NCBI RefSeq assembly: GCF_002434505.1
Contig: NZ_DJKE01000008.1
Coordinates: forward strand, 299,300 to 363,299
Source of the DNA: Brevundimonas sp. UBA6550
GTDB lineage: Bacteria; Pseudomonadota; Alphaproteobacteria; Caulobacterales; Caulobacteraceae
Length of the DNA stretch: 64,000 nt
Direction: 5' to 3'
How positions within the stretch are numbered: position 1 is the stretch's first letter; each line of letters begins with the position of its first letter. A model generated the notes under the pieces. That model searched no databases, had not been told where the DNA came from, and saw only the letters and a list, made by a program, of their open reading frames with translations. Below, one piece after another: positions 1 through 8,787 of the stretch. The position numbers and the translations under genes are program-made.

Positions 1-1
1 C

Positions 2-310
2 GCCGCGGTCGAGGCCAGCCCGGCGCCCGGCCAGATGGCGATCAATCTGCTCCTGACGCTGACGACGCTGGCCGCCATACTTTCGATCGGAATCGGCTTT
101 CTAAATCTGCTTCCCATTCCGATCCTCGACGGCGGGCATCTGCTTTTCTACGGCTATGAAGCCGTGGCCAGGCGACCTGTGTCGGCGCGGTTCCAGGAGA
201 TGGGCTATCGCGCAGGTCTTGCGCTTTTGGCGGGATTTATGTTGTTCGCGACGTGGAACGACCTACAGAAGCTCAACCTCTTCCAATTCCTCGGCGGGCT
301 CGTCTCGTGA
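2..310 (+). CDS. rseP: RIP metalloprotease RseP, 3' end only
   Basis: This is the C-terminal part of a site-2 intramembrane zinc protease (M50 family), the inner-membrane enzyme that releases sigma factors by cutting anti-sigma factors. The reading frame is open from the window edge, so the start and the HExxH motif lie outside. What remains shows the second conserved family motif, NLLPIPxLDGGHL, whose Asp is a zinc ligand, followed by a last hydrophobic segment. The stop TGA at 308-310 sits directly before bamA, the usual alphaproteobacterial order rseP-bamA-ompH-lpxD-fabZ-lpxA. The identity is firm from the LDGGH motif plus the neighbours; about 100 codons are visible. Confidence 0.93.
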   Translation, partial: AAVEASPAPGQMAINLLLTLTTLAAILSIGIGFLNLLPIPILDGGHLLFYGYEAVARRPVSARFQEMGYRAGLALLAGFMLFATWNDLQKLNLFQFLGGLVS

Positions 311-327
311 GCCGACGCCAGCCCCCG

Positions 328-2802
328 ATGGTTTCCCGAATGAATGACATGACCTCTCGCGCCGCCGTTCGATTGAGCGCCCGTTCCAGCCTGCTGGCGC
401 TGGCCGTCGCCGCCGGTCTCGGCGCGCCCGCCCTGGCCCAGACCGCGCCGGCGCAGGGTGCGCCCGCAACGCCTGCACCGGCGCCTGCCCCTGCCCCTGC
501 CCCTGCCCCTCAGGGCGCCGCCGCCGAGCAGACCCCGCGCGTGGAAATCGCCGCGCCCCAGACGATCACGATCAACCGCATCATCGTGCAGGGCGCCCAG
601 CGGATCGACCAGACGACGGTGCTGTCCTACCTGCCGATCCGTCCGGGCGATGCGGTTGACGCCTCGGTCCTGGACGTCGCCGTGCGCACCCTGTCGCGCA
701 CCGGCCTGTTCGCCGACGTGCAACTGGGCGTGCAGAACGGGGACCTGATCGTTCAGATCAAGGAAAACCCGATCATCAACCAGGTGGTGTTCGAGGGGAA
801 CAAGGCGCTGTCGCAGGACAAGCTGACCAAGGAGGTCACCCTGGCTCCGCGCGGCATCTACACCCGCGCCAAGGTGCAGGAAGACGTCGGCGCCATCGTC
901 GAACTGTATCGCCTGCAGGGCCGCATCTCCGCGACCGTCACGCCCAAGCTGGTCCAGCTGGATCAGAACCGCGTGGACGTGATCTTCGAGATCAACGAAG
1001 GCCCGCAGACCGGCATCAGCGCGATCAACGTCCTGGGCAACCACGCCTTCTCCGACCGGGACGTGCGCGGGGTGATGGTGACCGAGAAGTCGACCTGGTG
1101 GAAGTTCTTCTCCAACAACGACAACTACGATCCCAATCGCCTGGAATATGACCAGGAGCAGCTGCGCAAGTTCTACACTAACCGGGGCTATTACGACTTC
1201 CGCGTCGTGTCCTCGGTCGCCGAACTGCAGCCCGACGATCAGGCGTTCCAGCTGACGCTGACGCTGAACGAAGGCGACAAATACAATTTCGGCGAGGTCA
1301 AGGTCGTCACCCAGAACGACCGTCTGAACGCCGACTTCCTGCAGCGCCTGATCCCGATCCGCTCGGGCGACCTGTACGAAAGCGACAAGATCGAACAGGC
1401 GGTCGACGCCCTGACGTTCGCGGCGGGTTCGGCCGGCTACGCCTTCGTCGAGATCAATCCGACCTATCGGGCCAATCCCGACACCGACACGGTGGACGTG
1501 ACCTTCAACGTCTCAGAGGGGCAGCGGGTCTATATCGACCGCATCAATGTGGTCGGCAACACCCGCACCATCGACCCGGTAATCCGGCGCGAACTGATGC
1601 TGACGGAAGGCGACGCCTTCAATCGCGCCTTGATGGAGCGGTCGCGCAACAATCTGCGCGCCCTGGGCTTCTTCAAGGACGTGAAGGTCGAGGAGACGCG
1701 CGGCAGCGCGCCGGACCGTTCGGTGATCAACGTCAACGTTCAGGAACAGCCCACCGGCGAACTGTCGGTCGGCGCGGGCTTCAGCTCGGTCGACTCCTTC
1801 ACCGTCAACCTGGGCATTTCCGAGCGGAACTTCCGTGGACGCGGCCAGAACGTGGTGGCCCGCCTGGAGTGGGGCTCGCTGCGTCAGCAGGTCGACTTCC
1901 GCTTCACCGAGCCGAAGTTCCTGGGCCGCGACCTGCGCGCCGGCTTCGACCTATTCCACTCGCGCTACGACCTCAGCCAGTATTCGTCGTACGACTACCG
2001 CTCGACCGGCGCGGGCCTGCGTCTGTCCTATCCGCTGAACGGCAATATGCTGCTCAGCACGCGCTACTTCCTGAAGTCGGACGAGATCATTGTCCCGTCC
2101 GGCTATTGCTCGGGCGTCGGCCAGGGTTCGTCGGCGCTGTGCGACCAGGTCGGCAGCTTCATCAACTCGTCCGTCGGCTATACGTTGCAGATGAACTACA
2201 CCAATGACCCGGTGCGCCCGACGCGCGGCTGGGCCGGCTCGCTGCGTCAGGACCTGGCGGGTCTGGGCGGCGACGTGAACTATGTGAAGACCGAGGCGGA
2301 CGCCAGCTGGTATTATGGCTTCACCCCGGCGTGGGTGGTCAGCGTGCAGGGTTCGACCGGCTATGTCAGCGGCTGGAACGGCGATCCGATCCGCATCAAC
2401 GACCGCTTCTTCAAGGGCGGCAACAGCTTCCGTGGCTTCGAGACCGCCGGCATGGGGCCGCGCGATCTGAACACGACCGACGCGCTGGGCGGCAACTTCT
2501 ACGCCATCGGCACGGTCGAGCTGACGGTGCCGAACTATCTGCCCGAGCAATATGGCATCAAGACCTCGCTGTTCGCCGACGTCGGGACGCTGGGCGTGCT
2601 GGACGATCGCTACAAGCTGACCTCCACCGGCACGGTGAACCCGAACATCGCCGACGAGCTGTCGCTGCGTGCGTCGGCCGGCGTCAGCATCCACTGGAAG
2701 TCGCCGATGGGTCCGATCCGCTTCGACATCTCCAAGGTCCTGTCCAAGGAAGACTACGACAAGACCGAATCCTTCCGCTTCTCGACCTCCACCCAGTTCT
2801 AA
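328..2802 (+). CDS. bamA: outer membrane protein assembly factor BamA
   Basis: BamA is the Omp85-family core of the BAM complex, which inserts beta-barrel proteins into the outer membrane. From the ATG at 328 it is 824 residues: a signal peptide ending in ALAQ near residue 38, an Ala/Pro-rich linker (about 40-75), five POTRA domains (from about residue 78 to 420) and a C-terminal 16-strand barrel ending in Phe, the usual beta-signal terminus. Start choice is uncertain. ATG 328, ATG 340 and a GTG at 307 that overlaps the rseP stop are all in frame, and none has a strong ribosome site. It is probably translated in one operon with rseP and ompH. The linker contains four copies of a hexanucleotide. 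Confidence 0.97.
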   Translation: MVSRMNDMTSRAAVRLSARSSLLALAVAAGLGAPALAQTAPAQGAPATPAPAPAPAPAPAPQGAAAEQTPRVEIAAPQTITINRIIVQGAQRIDQTTVLSYLPIRPGDAVDASVLDVAVRTLSRTGLFADVQLGVQNGDLIVQIKENPIINQVVFEGNKALSQDKLTKEVTLAPRGIYTRAKVQEDVGAIVELYRLQGRISATVTPKLVQLDQNRVDVIFEINEGPQTGISAINVLGNHAFSDRDVRGVMVTEKSTWWKFFSNNDNYDPNRLEYDQEQLRKFYTNRGYYDFRVVSSVAELQPDDQAFQLTLTLNEGDKYNFGEVKVVTQNDRLNADFLQRLIPIRSGDLYESDKIEQAVDALTFAAGSAGYAFVEINPTYRANPDTDTVDVTFNVSEGQRVYIDRINVVGNTRTIDPVIRRELMLTEGDAFNRALMERSRNNLRALGFFKDVKVEETRGSAPDRSVINVNVQEQPTGELSVGAGFSSVDSFTVNLGISERNFRGRGQNVVARLEWGSLRQQVDFRFTEPKFLGRDLRAGFDLFHSRYDLSQYSSYDYRSTGAGLRLSYPLNGNMLLSTRYFLKSDEIIVPSGYCSGVGQGSSALCDQVGSFINSSVGYTLQMNYTNDPVRPTRGWAGSLRQDLAGLGGDVNYVKTEADASWYYGFTPAWVVSVQGSTGYVSGWNGDPIRINDRFFKGGNSFRGFETAGMGPRDLNTTDALGGNFYAIGTVELTVPNYLPEQYGIKTSLFADVGTLGVLDDRYKLTSTGTVNPNIADELSLRASAGVSIHWKSPMGPIRFDISKVLSKEDYDKTESFRFSTSTQF

Positions 2803-2833
2803 TCGCGGCGTTTCGACCGCACGAGGAAATCCC

Positions 2834-3451
2834 ATGAAAGCTCTGATCATCGCGGCGACCGCAGCCGCTTCGCTTCTCGCCACCGCAGCCTCGGCCGCCA
2901 CGGCCCAGCAGGCGTCCGCCGCCCCCGCCAACCCCGGCCCGGTGATCCCCGGCGTGTGCGTCTATTACAACGCCCGTCTGCTGGCCCAATCGTCGGCTGG
3001 GCAGGCCGTCGAAGCTCGGATGCAGCAACTGGCCCAGGAAGTTCAGGGCGAGCTGCAACCCTACGCCACGGCGATCCAGAGCGAAGCCCAGCAACTGCAG
3101 ACGTCGGGCGCCAGCCTGCCGGCCGATCAGCTGCAACAGCGTCGCCAGGCCCTGCAGCAGCGCGCGCAGGAAGCCCAGCAGCTGGAAGCCACCCGCGAGA
3201 ACGAACTGCGCTATACCCTGGGCATGCAGCGCCAGGCGATCACCGAGGCGGTCTCGCCCATCCTGACCGCCCTGTATCAGGAAAAGGGCTGCGGCCTGCT
3301 GCTGGACCGCGAAAGCGTCTTCATGATGAACCCGGCCATGGACGTGACCGATCTGGCCATTCAGCGTCTGAACACCGCCCTGCCGACGCTCAGCTTCAAC
3401 CGCATGACCGTGCCGGCTCAGACGCAGGCCCAGCCGGCCGCCGCCCGCTAA
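2834..3451 (+). CDS. OmpH/Skp family periplasmic chaperone
   Basis: Skp-like holdase that keeps unfolded outer-membrane proteins soluble in the periplasm before BAM takes them. The 205-residue product has a clear signal peptide (hydrophobic run then AxA near residue 21), a small beta segment beginning with the conserved GVCVYY-type strand, and a long Gln/Ala-rich helical region (about 55-130) suited to the Skp tentacle coiled coil. The ATG at 2834 follows a good ribosome site, GAGGAAA at 2823-2829. It lies 31 bases after bamA and 6 bases before lpxD, the usual place for this gene. It is longer than E. coli Skp (161 residues), as is common in alphaproteobacteria. Confidence 0.93.
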   Translation: MKALIIAATAAASLLATAASAATAQQASAAPANPGPVIPGVCVYYNARLLAQSSAGQAVEARMQQLAQEVQGELQPYATAIQSEAQQLQTSGASLPADQLQQRRQALQQRAQEAQQLEATRENELRYTLGMQRQAITEAVSPILTALYQEKGCGLLLDRESVFMMNPAMDVTDLAIQRLNTALPTLSFNRMTVPAQTQAQPAAAR

Positions 3452-3457
3452 GTCTCG

Positions 3458-4471
3458 ATGCCTGATCCCCGCTTCTTCGAGACCCTGCCGCCCCTCAGCG
3501 TCGCCGATCTGGCGGCCAGGATCGGCGGGGAGGTCGAACGGGGCGGTGATCGCATGATCGCCTCCGTCGCGCCCCTGTCCTCGGCGGACGGGGGCGCGAT
3601 CGCGTTTCTGGGCGACCGCAAATTCGCCGGGGCCCTGAAGGAAACCAAGGCCGGCTGCGTGATCGTGCCGTCCGAGGCCGTGGACGCGGCGCCGGCGGAC
3701 GCCGCCGTCATCGTCTGTCGCACGCCCCAGGCCGCCTGGGCCAAGGCGTCGATGCTTCTGCATCGCCCGATCCTGCTGGACGCCGCCATCGGAAGCGAGG
3801 AGGCGGCCGAGGACGACAGCGTGGTGATCGAGCCGGGCGCCGTTCTGGGCGCGGGCGTTCGCATCGGGCGCGGCTCTCGCATCGGGGCCAACAGCGTGAT
3901 TGCGCCGGGCGTCCAGATCGGGCGGGACTGCGTGATCGGCGCCAACGTCAGCGTCGGCTTCGCCCTGATCGGCGACCGGGTGAAGTTGTACGCCGGCGCG
4001 CGGATCGGAGAGGCCGGCTTTGGCGCGACCGGAACCCAGGCCGGGGTGATGGACATTCCGCAGCTGGGCCGGGTCATCCTGCAGGACGGGGTGACGGTCG
4101 GCGCCAACAGCTGCATCGACCGCGGCGCCTATGACGACACCGTCATCGGCGAAAACACGAAGATCGATAATCTGGTCATGGTGGGCCACAACTGCGTCAT
4201 CGGGCGCAACTGCCTGCTGGTCGCCAATACGGGCATTTCCGGCTCGGTCACGGTCGGCGACAACGTCATCTTCGGCGGCAAGGCGGGGATCGGCGACCAC
4301 ATCACCATCGGCGAGGGCGCGCGCGTGGCGGCGGGCGCCGGCGTGCTGGCCGATGTGCCGGCGGGCGAAACTTGGTCGGGCTATCCGGCCCGTCCGATCC
4401 GACAGTTCTTGCGCGAGACCGTCTGGCTCGCCAAACAGGCCTCATCAAAGAAGGCCCCGAAGGAATCATAG
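3458..4471 (+). CDS. lpxD: UDP-3-O-acylglucosamine N-acyltransferase LpxD
   Basis: Third step of lipid A synthesis: N-acylation of UDP-3-O-acyl-glucosamine with a hydroxyacyl-ACP donor, in the cytoplasm. The 337-residue protein has the N-terminal uridine-binding domain (about 1-105), then a left-handed parallel beta-helix of hexapeptide repeats (about 120-300) and a C-terminal helix ending in a basic tail. His244, in the motif VGHNCVIG, fits the catalytic His of the family (His239 in E. coli). It sits between ompH and fabZ. The stop TAG ends two bases before the fabZ ATG, implying translational coupling. Confidence 0.97.
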   Translation: MPDPRFFETLPPLSVADLAARIGGEVERGGDRMIASVAPLSSADGGAIAFLGDRKFAGALKETKAGCVIVPSEAVDAAPADAAVIVCRTPQAAWAKASMLLHRPILLDAAIGSEEAAEDDSVVIEPGAVLGAGVRIGRGSRIGANSVIAPGVQIGRDCVIGANVSVGFALIGDRVKLYAGARIGEAGFGATGTQAGVMDIPQLGRVILQDGVTVGANSCIDRGAYDDTVIGENTKIDNLVMVGHNCVIGRNCLLVANTGISGSVTVGDNVIFGGKAGIGDHITIGEGARVAAGAGVLADVPAGETWSGYPARPIRQFLRETVWLAKQASSKKAPKES

Positions 4472-4473
4472 GG

Positions 4474-4938
4474 ATGAGCGAAGACGGCAAGATCGATTAC
4501 GCCGAGGTGATGCGGCGGCTGCCGCACCGCTATCCTTTCCTGCTGGTGGACAAGGCCGAGGACTTCGTGCCCCGCACCTCCATCGTGGGCGTCAAGAACG
4601 TCACCCATAACGAACCCTTCTTCCCCGGCCATTTCCCGATCGACCCGGTCATGCCGGGCGTTCTGATCGTCGAGGCCATGGCCCAGACCGGCGCCCTGCT
4701 GATGTCCAAGACGCTGGACGTCGCGGTGGCCGACAAGGTCATCATGTTCATGTCCATCGACGGCGTGCGGTTCCGCAAACCCGCCCGGCCCGGCGATCAG
4801 CTGCGCATGGAGGTCAAGGTGATCAAGGCGCGCGGCGACGCCTATAAGTTCCGGGGCGAGACCTTCATCGACGGCAAGCTGGCCGCCGAGGCCGAGTTCA
4901 TGGCCATGGTGGTGACCGTGCCGGAGCCGGCCGCCTGA
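4474..4938 (+). CDS. fabZ: 3-hydroxyacyl-ACP dehydratase FabZ
   Basis: Hot-dog fold enzyme that dehydrates 3-hydroxyacyl-ACP in fatty-acid elongation; it competes with LpxA and LpxD for the same substrate pool, which explains its place inside the lpx operon. The protein has 154 residues from the ATG at 4474. The signature FFPGHFPxxPVMPGVLxxEAMAQ is intact, with the likely catalytic dyad His53 and Glu67. A longer open frame upstream runs through the end of lpxD and is not needed. The stop TGA overlaps the lpxA start by one base (TGATG). Confidence 0.97.
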   Translation: MSEDGKIDYAEVMRRLPHRYPFLLVDKAEDFVPRTSIVGVKNVTHNEPFFPGHFPIDPVMPGVLIVEAMAQTGALLMSKTLDVAVADKVIMFMSIDGVRFRKPARPGDQLRMEVKVIKARGDAYKFRGETFIDGKLAAEAEFMAMVVTVPEPAA

Positions 4939-5726
4939 TGACCATTCACCCGACCGCCATCGTCGATGCGTCCGCCGTGCTGGCCGACGGGGTCCAGGTC
5001 GGGCCGTGGTGTACGGTCGGGCCGAGCGTGACGCTGGGCGAGAATGTGCGGCTGGTCAGCCATGTCGTGATCCAGCAGGACACGACGGTCGGGGCGGACA
5101 CGACGATCCATCCCTTCGCCGTCATCGGCGGCGACCCTCAGCACAACGGCTACAAGGGCGAGCCGGTGCGGCTGGAGATCGGGCGCAAAAACCTGATCCG
5201 CGAGCATTGCACCTTCAACCGAGGCACGCGGCAGGGGACGGGCGTCACGGTGATCGGGTCGAACAACCTGTTCATGACCGGCGCCCACGTCGGTCACGAC
5301 TGCATTGTGGGCGATAACGTCGTCATGGCCAATAACGCGACCCTGGGCGGTCACGCCCAGGTCGGGGACAAGGTTTTCCTGGGCGGTCTTTGCGCGGTTC
5401 ACCAGAACGGACGGGTGGGCCAGGGCGCGATCATCGGCGGTCTGGCCGCCGTGACGCGCGACGTCATTCCCTATGGCTCGGCCTGGGGTAATCATGCCCG
5501 GCTGAGAGGGCTGAATCTGATCGGCCTGAAGCGCAAGGGCTATGGCAAGGATCAGGTGCGGCGTCTGCTGGCCGCCTATCGCGAACTGTTCGAAGGCGGA
5601 GGTGAGTTCGCCGGGCGCGTCGATCAGGTCGCGGCCGACTATTCCGACCTGCCCGAGATCGTCGAAATCCTGACCTTCATCCGCGAGGGCGGCAAGCGGC
5701 CGCTGTGCCTGCCGAACGCGGAATGA
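4938..5726 (+). CDS. lpxA: UDP-N-acetylglucosamine O-acyltransferase LpxA
   Basis: First step of lipid A synthesis, transferring a 3-hydroxyacyl chain from ACP to UDP-GlcNAc in the cytoplasm. The 262-residue product is a left-handed beta-helix of hexapeptide repeats (about 1-190) with the helical C-terminal domain. The motif GAHVGHDC carries His120, which fits the catalytic base (His125 of E. coli). The start overlaps the fabZ stop by one base, and the stop overlaps the lpxI start in ATGA. Length matches the family. Confidence 0.97.
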   Translation: MTIHPTAIVDASAVLADGVQVGPWCTVGPSVTLGENVRLVSHVVIQQDTTVGADTTIHPFAVIGGDPQHNGYKGEPVRLEIGRKNLIREHCTFNRGTRQGTGVTVIGSNNLFMTGAHVGHDCIVGDNVVMANNATLGGHAQVGDKVFLGGLCAVHQNGRVGQGAIIGGLAAVTRDVIPYGSAWGNHARLRGLNLIGLKRKGYGKDQVRRLLAAYRELFEGGGEFAGRVDQVAADYSDLPEIVEILTFIREGGKRPLCLPNAE

Positions 5727-6556
5727 GCGTCAAGCTGGGGCTGATCGCGGGCGGCGGCGACCTGCCCCAGGCTGTGGCCCAGCGGTGCGAGGCCGAGGGG
5801 CGGGCGGTCTATGTCGTGCGGCTGGAGGGGTTCGCCGATCCGCATCTGGCGCGCTGGCCCGGCGACGATTTCGGCATGGCCCAGATCGGCGCGATCCTGA
5901 AGGCGTTGAAGGCCAACGGCTGCGGCGCGGTCTGTCTGGCGGGCATCGTCAGCCGGCCGGATTTCAAGACGTTGAAGCCCGATTTCAAAGGCGCGACCCT
6001 GTTGCCCGGCATCGTGGCGGCGGCGACCAAGGGCGACGACGCCCTGCTGCGCAAGATCCTGTCTGTGTTCGAGGCCGAAGGATTTGCGGTCGAGGGCGCC
6101 GACGACATTCTGGGGGGCGAGACGCTGGGCGCCGGCGCCCTTGGCGCGTTTAGGCCGACGCCTGAACAGCTTTCGGACCTGAAGAAGGCGCTGCATATCG
6201 CTGAAAAATCAGGCGAACTGGACATTGGTCAAGGAGCTGTCGTCTGCGACGGTCTGGTGCTGGCGGTCGAGGCTCAAGAGGGCACGGACGCCATGCTGGG
6301 ACGGGTCGCCAATCTCCCGGCCGACCTGCGGGGTTCGGCTGGCGACAGAAAGGGCGTCTTGGCCAAGGCGCCCAAGCCGATCCAGGATCTGCGCGTCGAC
6401 ATGCCGGTGATCGGGCCGCGCACGGTGGAGATGGCGGCGGCGGCGGGATTGGCGGGCATCGGCGGGGTCTCGGGCCGGCTTATCCTGATCGACAGGCCCG
6501 GCATCGTCGCGGCGGGGGACCGGCTGGGCCTGTTCGTCTGGGGCGAGGATCAATGA
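5723..6556 (+). CDS. lpxI: UDP-2,3-diacylglucosamine pyrophosphatase LpxI
   Basis: Hydrolyses UDP-2,3-diacylglucosamine to lipid X, the fourth step of lipid A synthesis. LpxI (formerly DUF1009) replaces LpxH in alphaproteobacteria and was first shown in Caulobacter. The 277-residue protein begins with KLGLIAGGGDLP, the conserved N-terminal Gly-rich segment, and ends with the C-terminal catalytic domain containing DMPVIGPRTV and a GGVSGR segment. I chose the ATG at 5723, which overlaps the lpxA stop (ATGA), over an in-frame ATG at 5705 inside lpxA. It overlaps lpxB by four bases. Confidence 0.95.
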   Translation: MSVKLGLIAGGGDLPQAVAQRCEAEGRAVYVVRLEGFADPHLARWPGDDFGMAQIGAILKALKANGCGAVCLAGIVSRPDFKTLKPDFKGATLLPGIVAAATKGDDALLRKILSVFEAEGFAVEGADDILGGETLGAGALGAFRPTPEQLSDLKKALHIAEKSGELDIGQGAVVCDGLVLAVEAQEGTDAMLGRVANLPADLRGSAGDRKGVLAKAPKPIQDLRVDMPVIGPRTVEMAAAAGLAGIGGVSGRLILIDRPGIVAAGDRLGLFVWGEDQ

Positions 6557-7731
6557 GCCGCCCGCTGAAGATCATGCTGGTGGCGGCCGAGGCGTCGGGC
6601 GACGCCCTGGGCGCCGGTCTGGCCCAGGCGCTGCGGGCGCGGCTGGGCGACGATGTGGCCTTCGTCGGCGTCGGCGGACCGCGCATGGCGGCAGAGGGCG
6701 TGGTCAGCCCGTTCGACATCGCCGAACTGTCGATCCTGGGCTGGATCGAGGGTCTGCGCGCCTATGGCAAGGTCAAGCGCCGGGTCGCGGAGACGGCGGC
6801 CCTGGCCGAGCGCGAAAGGCCGGACGCCGTGGTCCTGATCGACAGCTGGGGCTTCACCATCCGCGTCGCCCAGGCCATCCGCGCCGCGCGACCCGACGTG
6901 CCGCTGATCAAATATGTCGGCCCCCAGGTCTGGGCCTCTCGCCCCGGCCGGGCCAAGACGCTGGCCGGGGCGGTCGATCATCTGCTGGCGCTCTATGGCT
7001 TCGATGCGCCCTGGTTCGAGCGCGAGGGGCTGGCGACGACCGTGGTCGGCGCGTCCGCGCTGCACATCGACATGGCCCATGCGGACGGGGCGGCGTTTCG
7101 CGCGCGACGCGGCATAGCGGCGGACGCAAAACTGCTGCTGGTCTTGCCGGGCAGCCGACCCAGCGAGATTTCGCGAATGACGCCCGTCTATGAGGAGACG
7201 GTGCGCAAGCTGAAGGCCATCGATCCCGCGCTTGAGATCGCCGTGATCGCCGCAGGCACGGTCGCTGGCGACGTCGCCGGTCGCATCGCGACCTGGCCCT
7301 TCCGCGTGCATCTGGTGGACGAGGCCGAGAAATACGGCGCCATGCGCGCCGCCGACGTGGCCCTGGCCACCAGCGGCACGGTCTCGACCGAACTGGCCCT
7401 GGCCGGCGCCCCCATGGTCATCGCCTATAAGATCGACGGCCTGTCGTATCAGCTGATGAAGCGGATGGTGACGGCCAAATACATCACCCTGTTCAACGTC
7501 GCCGCCGACGACCAGATCGCGCCGGAATACATCCAGCACGAGGCCACGCCGGCCCTGCTGGCCTCCGCCGTGGGTCGGCTGCTGTCCGACCCCGAAATGG
7601 CCGGGGCGCAGGCGCGGCGCCAGACGGCGGCGCTGGACCTGATGGGGCGCGGCGGGCCCGATCCGTCGGAACTGGCCGCCGACGCCGTTTTGCGCGTCAT
7701 CGCCGCCAAGGCCGGCGCGGAGCCGAGCTGA
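6553..7731 (+). CDS. lpxB: lipid-A-disaccharide synthase LpxB
   Basis: Membrane-associated GT19 glycosyltransferase that joins lipid X and UDP-2,3-diacylglucosamine to form the lipid A disaccharide. The 392-residue product starts with the conserved MLVAAEASGDxLGA motif, includes VGVGGPRM, a KYVGPQVWASRPGR segment, the LPGSRPSE nucleotide-binding loop and a C-terminal TSGTVSTELAL motif typical of LpxB. It overlaps lpxI by four bases (ATGA) and is followed after two bases by the GTG of the next gene, so it belongs to the same transcript. Confidence 0.96.
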   Translation: MSRPLKIMLVAAEASGDALGAGLAQALRARLGDDVAFVGVGGPRMAAEGVVSPFDIAELSILGWIEGLRAYGKVKRRVAETAALAERERPDAVVLIDSWGFTIRVAQAIRAARPDVPLIKYVGPQVWASRPGRAKTLAGAVDHLLALYGFDAPWFEREGLATTVVGASALHIDMAHADGAAFRARRGIAADAKLLLVLPGSRPSEISRMTPVYEETVRKLKAIDPALEIAVIAAGTVAGDVAGRIATWPFRVHLVDEAEKYGAMRAADVALATSGTVSTELALAGAPMVIAYKIDGLSYQLMKRMVTAKYITLFNVAADDQIAPEYIQHEATPALLASAVGRLLSDPEMAGAQARRQTAALDLMGRGGPDPSELAADAVLRVIAAKAGAEPS

Positions 7732-7733
7732 CC

Positions 7734-8726
7734 GTGGCCCGCGCCCTTAGCCCCCGTCGTGCGGCCGAGGTGCGAGCGGCCTTGCAGATGGCGGTGGCCG
7801 CGACGGCCGCGCTGTATCTCGCCACGCTTCTGCGTCTGCCCCATCCCTATTGGAGCGTGATTTCCGCCATCGTGGTGGTGCAGGCCAGCGTCGGGGGCGG
7901 GGTGGTGGCCATCGCGCGCGACCGGGCCATCGGCACCGTGACAGGCGCGCTGGCGGGGGCGGCCTTTGCCTTCGTCCGGCCGCCGGGGATGGAGAGCCTG
8001 GCGCTCAGCATCGCCGTCTCGACGGCGGTCCTGGCCTTCCTGGGAACCGGACGCCCCTGGTTGAAGATCGCCCCGGTGACGGCGACCATCGTCATCGCCG
8101 GCGGTGCGGGATCGGAGGGGCCGGCGTCCCTGGCGCTGGACCGGGTGATGGAAATCCTGGTGGGCAGCGGCGTCGGGGTGGTGGCCATTCTGGCCCTGTT
8201 CCCTCGTCATGCGCGCCAGGCTTTCAAACTGCATGCGCGCGAAGCGGCGGGCGAGGCGGCCGTGCTGCTGGCGCTGGTCGCCAAGGGTGACGCCAGGGAC
8301 GCGGCCGAGATCACCCGCCGACACGCCGATCTGAAGCGGCGGCTGGACGCCCTGGGCCAGACCGCCAAGAATGTGGTGGATTTCCCCGGCGCGCAGCGCG
8401 AGACGGCCGACCGCGCCGCCCTGGCCCGCGCCTTCTGGCGGGTGCGCAGCGACATCGTCATCCTGGGGCGTGGTTTTCACGACGAGGGGGCGGACGGGCG
8501 GCTGACGCCCTGGTCTCAAGACGCGGCGCGCGCCGTCGAACGACTGGAAGCCCTGTCGCGCGGCAAGGCCGCCGATCCCATGGGCCCGATCGACCAGAGC
8601 CTGGCCCTGTCCATCGCGGTCGAAGGCGACGACATGGCCCTGGGCGCCGCCGCCATCGGCGCGGCCCATATGCACCGCGACCTGGACGATCTGGCCGCGC
8701 GCTTCCGCGATCTGCGTCTGGTCTGA
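7734..8726 (+). CDS. FUSC-family (aromatic acid exporter-like) membrane protein
   Basis: 330-residue protein with about six hydrophobic segments in residues 18-165 and a soluble, helix-rich C-terminal half. The N-terminal pattern PHPYWSVISAIVVVQ, followed by RDRAIGTVTGALAG, is the recognisable signature of the FUSC/ArAE superfamily, whose larger members export aromatic carboxylates. It is about half the length of AaeB-type exporters, so it resembles a single FUSC half. Substrate is unknown. The GTG start lies two bases after the lpxB stop, so it is translated with the lipid A operon. An in-frame ATG only appears much later, inside the membrane region. Confidence 0.75.
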   Translation: MARALSPRRAAEVRAALQMAVAATAALYLATLLRLPHPYWSVISAIVVVQASVGGGVVAIARDRAIGTVTGALAGAAFAFVRPPGMESLALSIAVSTAVLAFLGTGRPWLKIAPVTATIVIAGGAGSEGPASLALDRVMEILVGSGVGVVAILALFPRHARQAFKLHAREAAGEAAVLLALVAKGDARDAAEITRRHADLKRRLDALGQTAKNVVDFPGAQRETADRAALARAFWRVRSDIVILGRGFHDEGADGRLTPWSQDAARAVERLEALSRGKAADPMGPIDQSLALSIAVEGDDMALGAAAIGAAHMHRDLDDLAARFRDLRLV

Positions 8727-8737
8727 TCCGCCAAACA

Positions 8738-8765
8738 AAAACGCCGGGGAGGTCCCCGGCGTTCT
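8738..8765. terminator. bidirectional hairpin terminator between FUSC gene and gltA
   Basis: Perfect GC-rich stem: left arm 8740-8750, right arm 8753-8763 (core CGCCGGGG/CCCCGGCG). The A-rich run at 8734-8741 becomes a U-tract for transcripts coming from gltA on the minus strand, so termination should be strongest for gltA. On the plus strand only a short T-containing tail follows. Confidence 0.8.
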
Positions 8766-8787
8766 GCATTTCGTACTGGCGTTTCGA

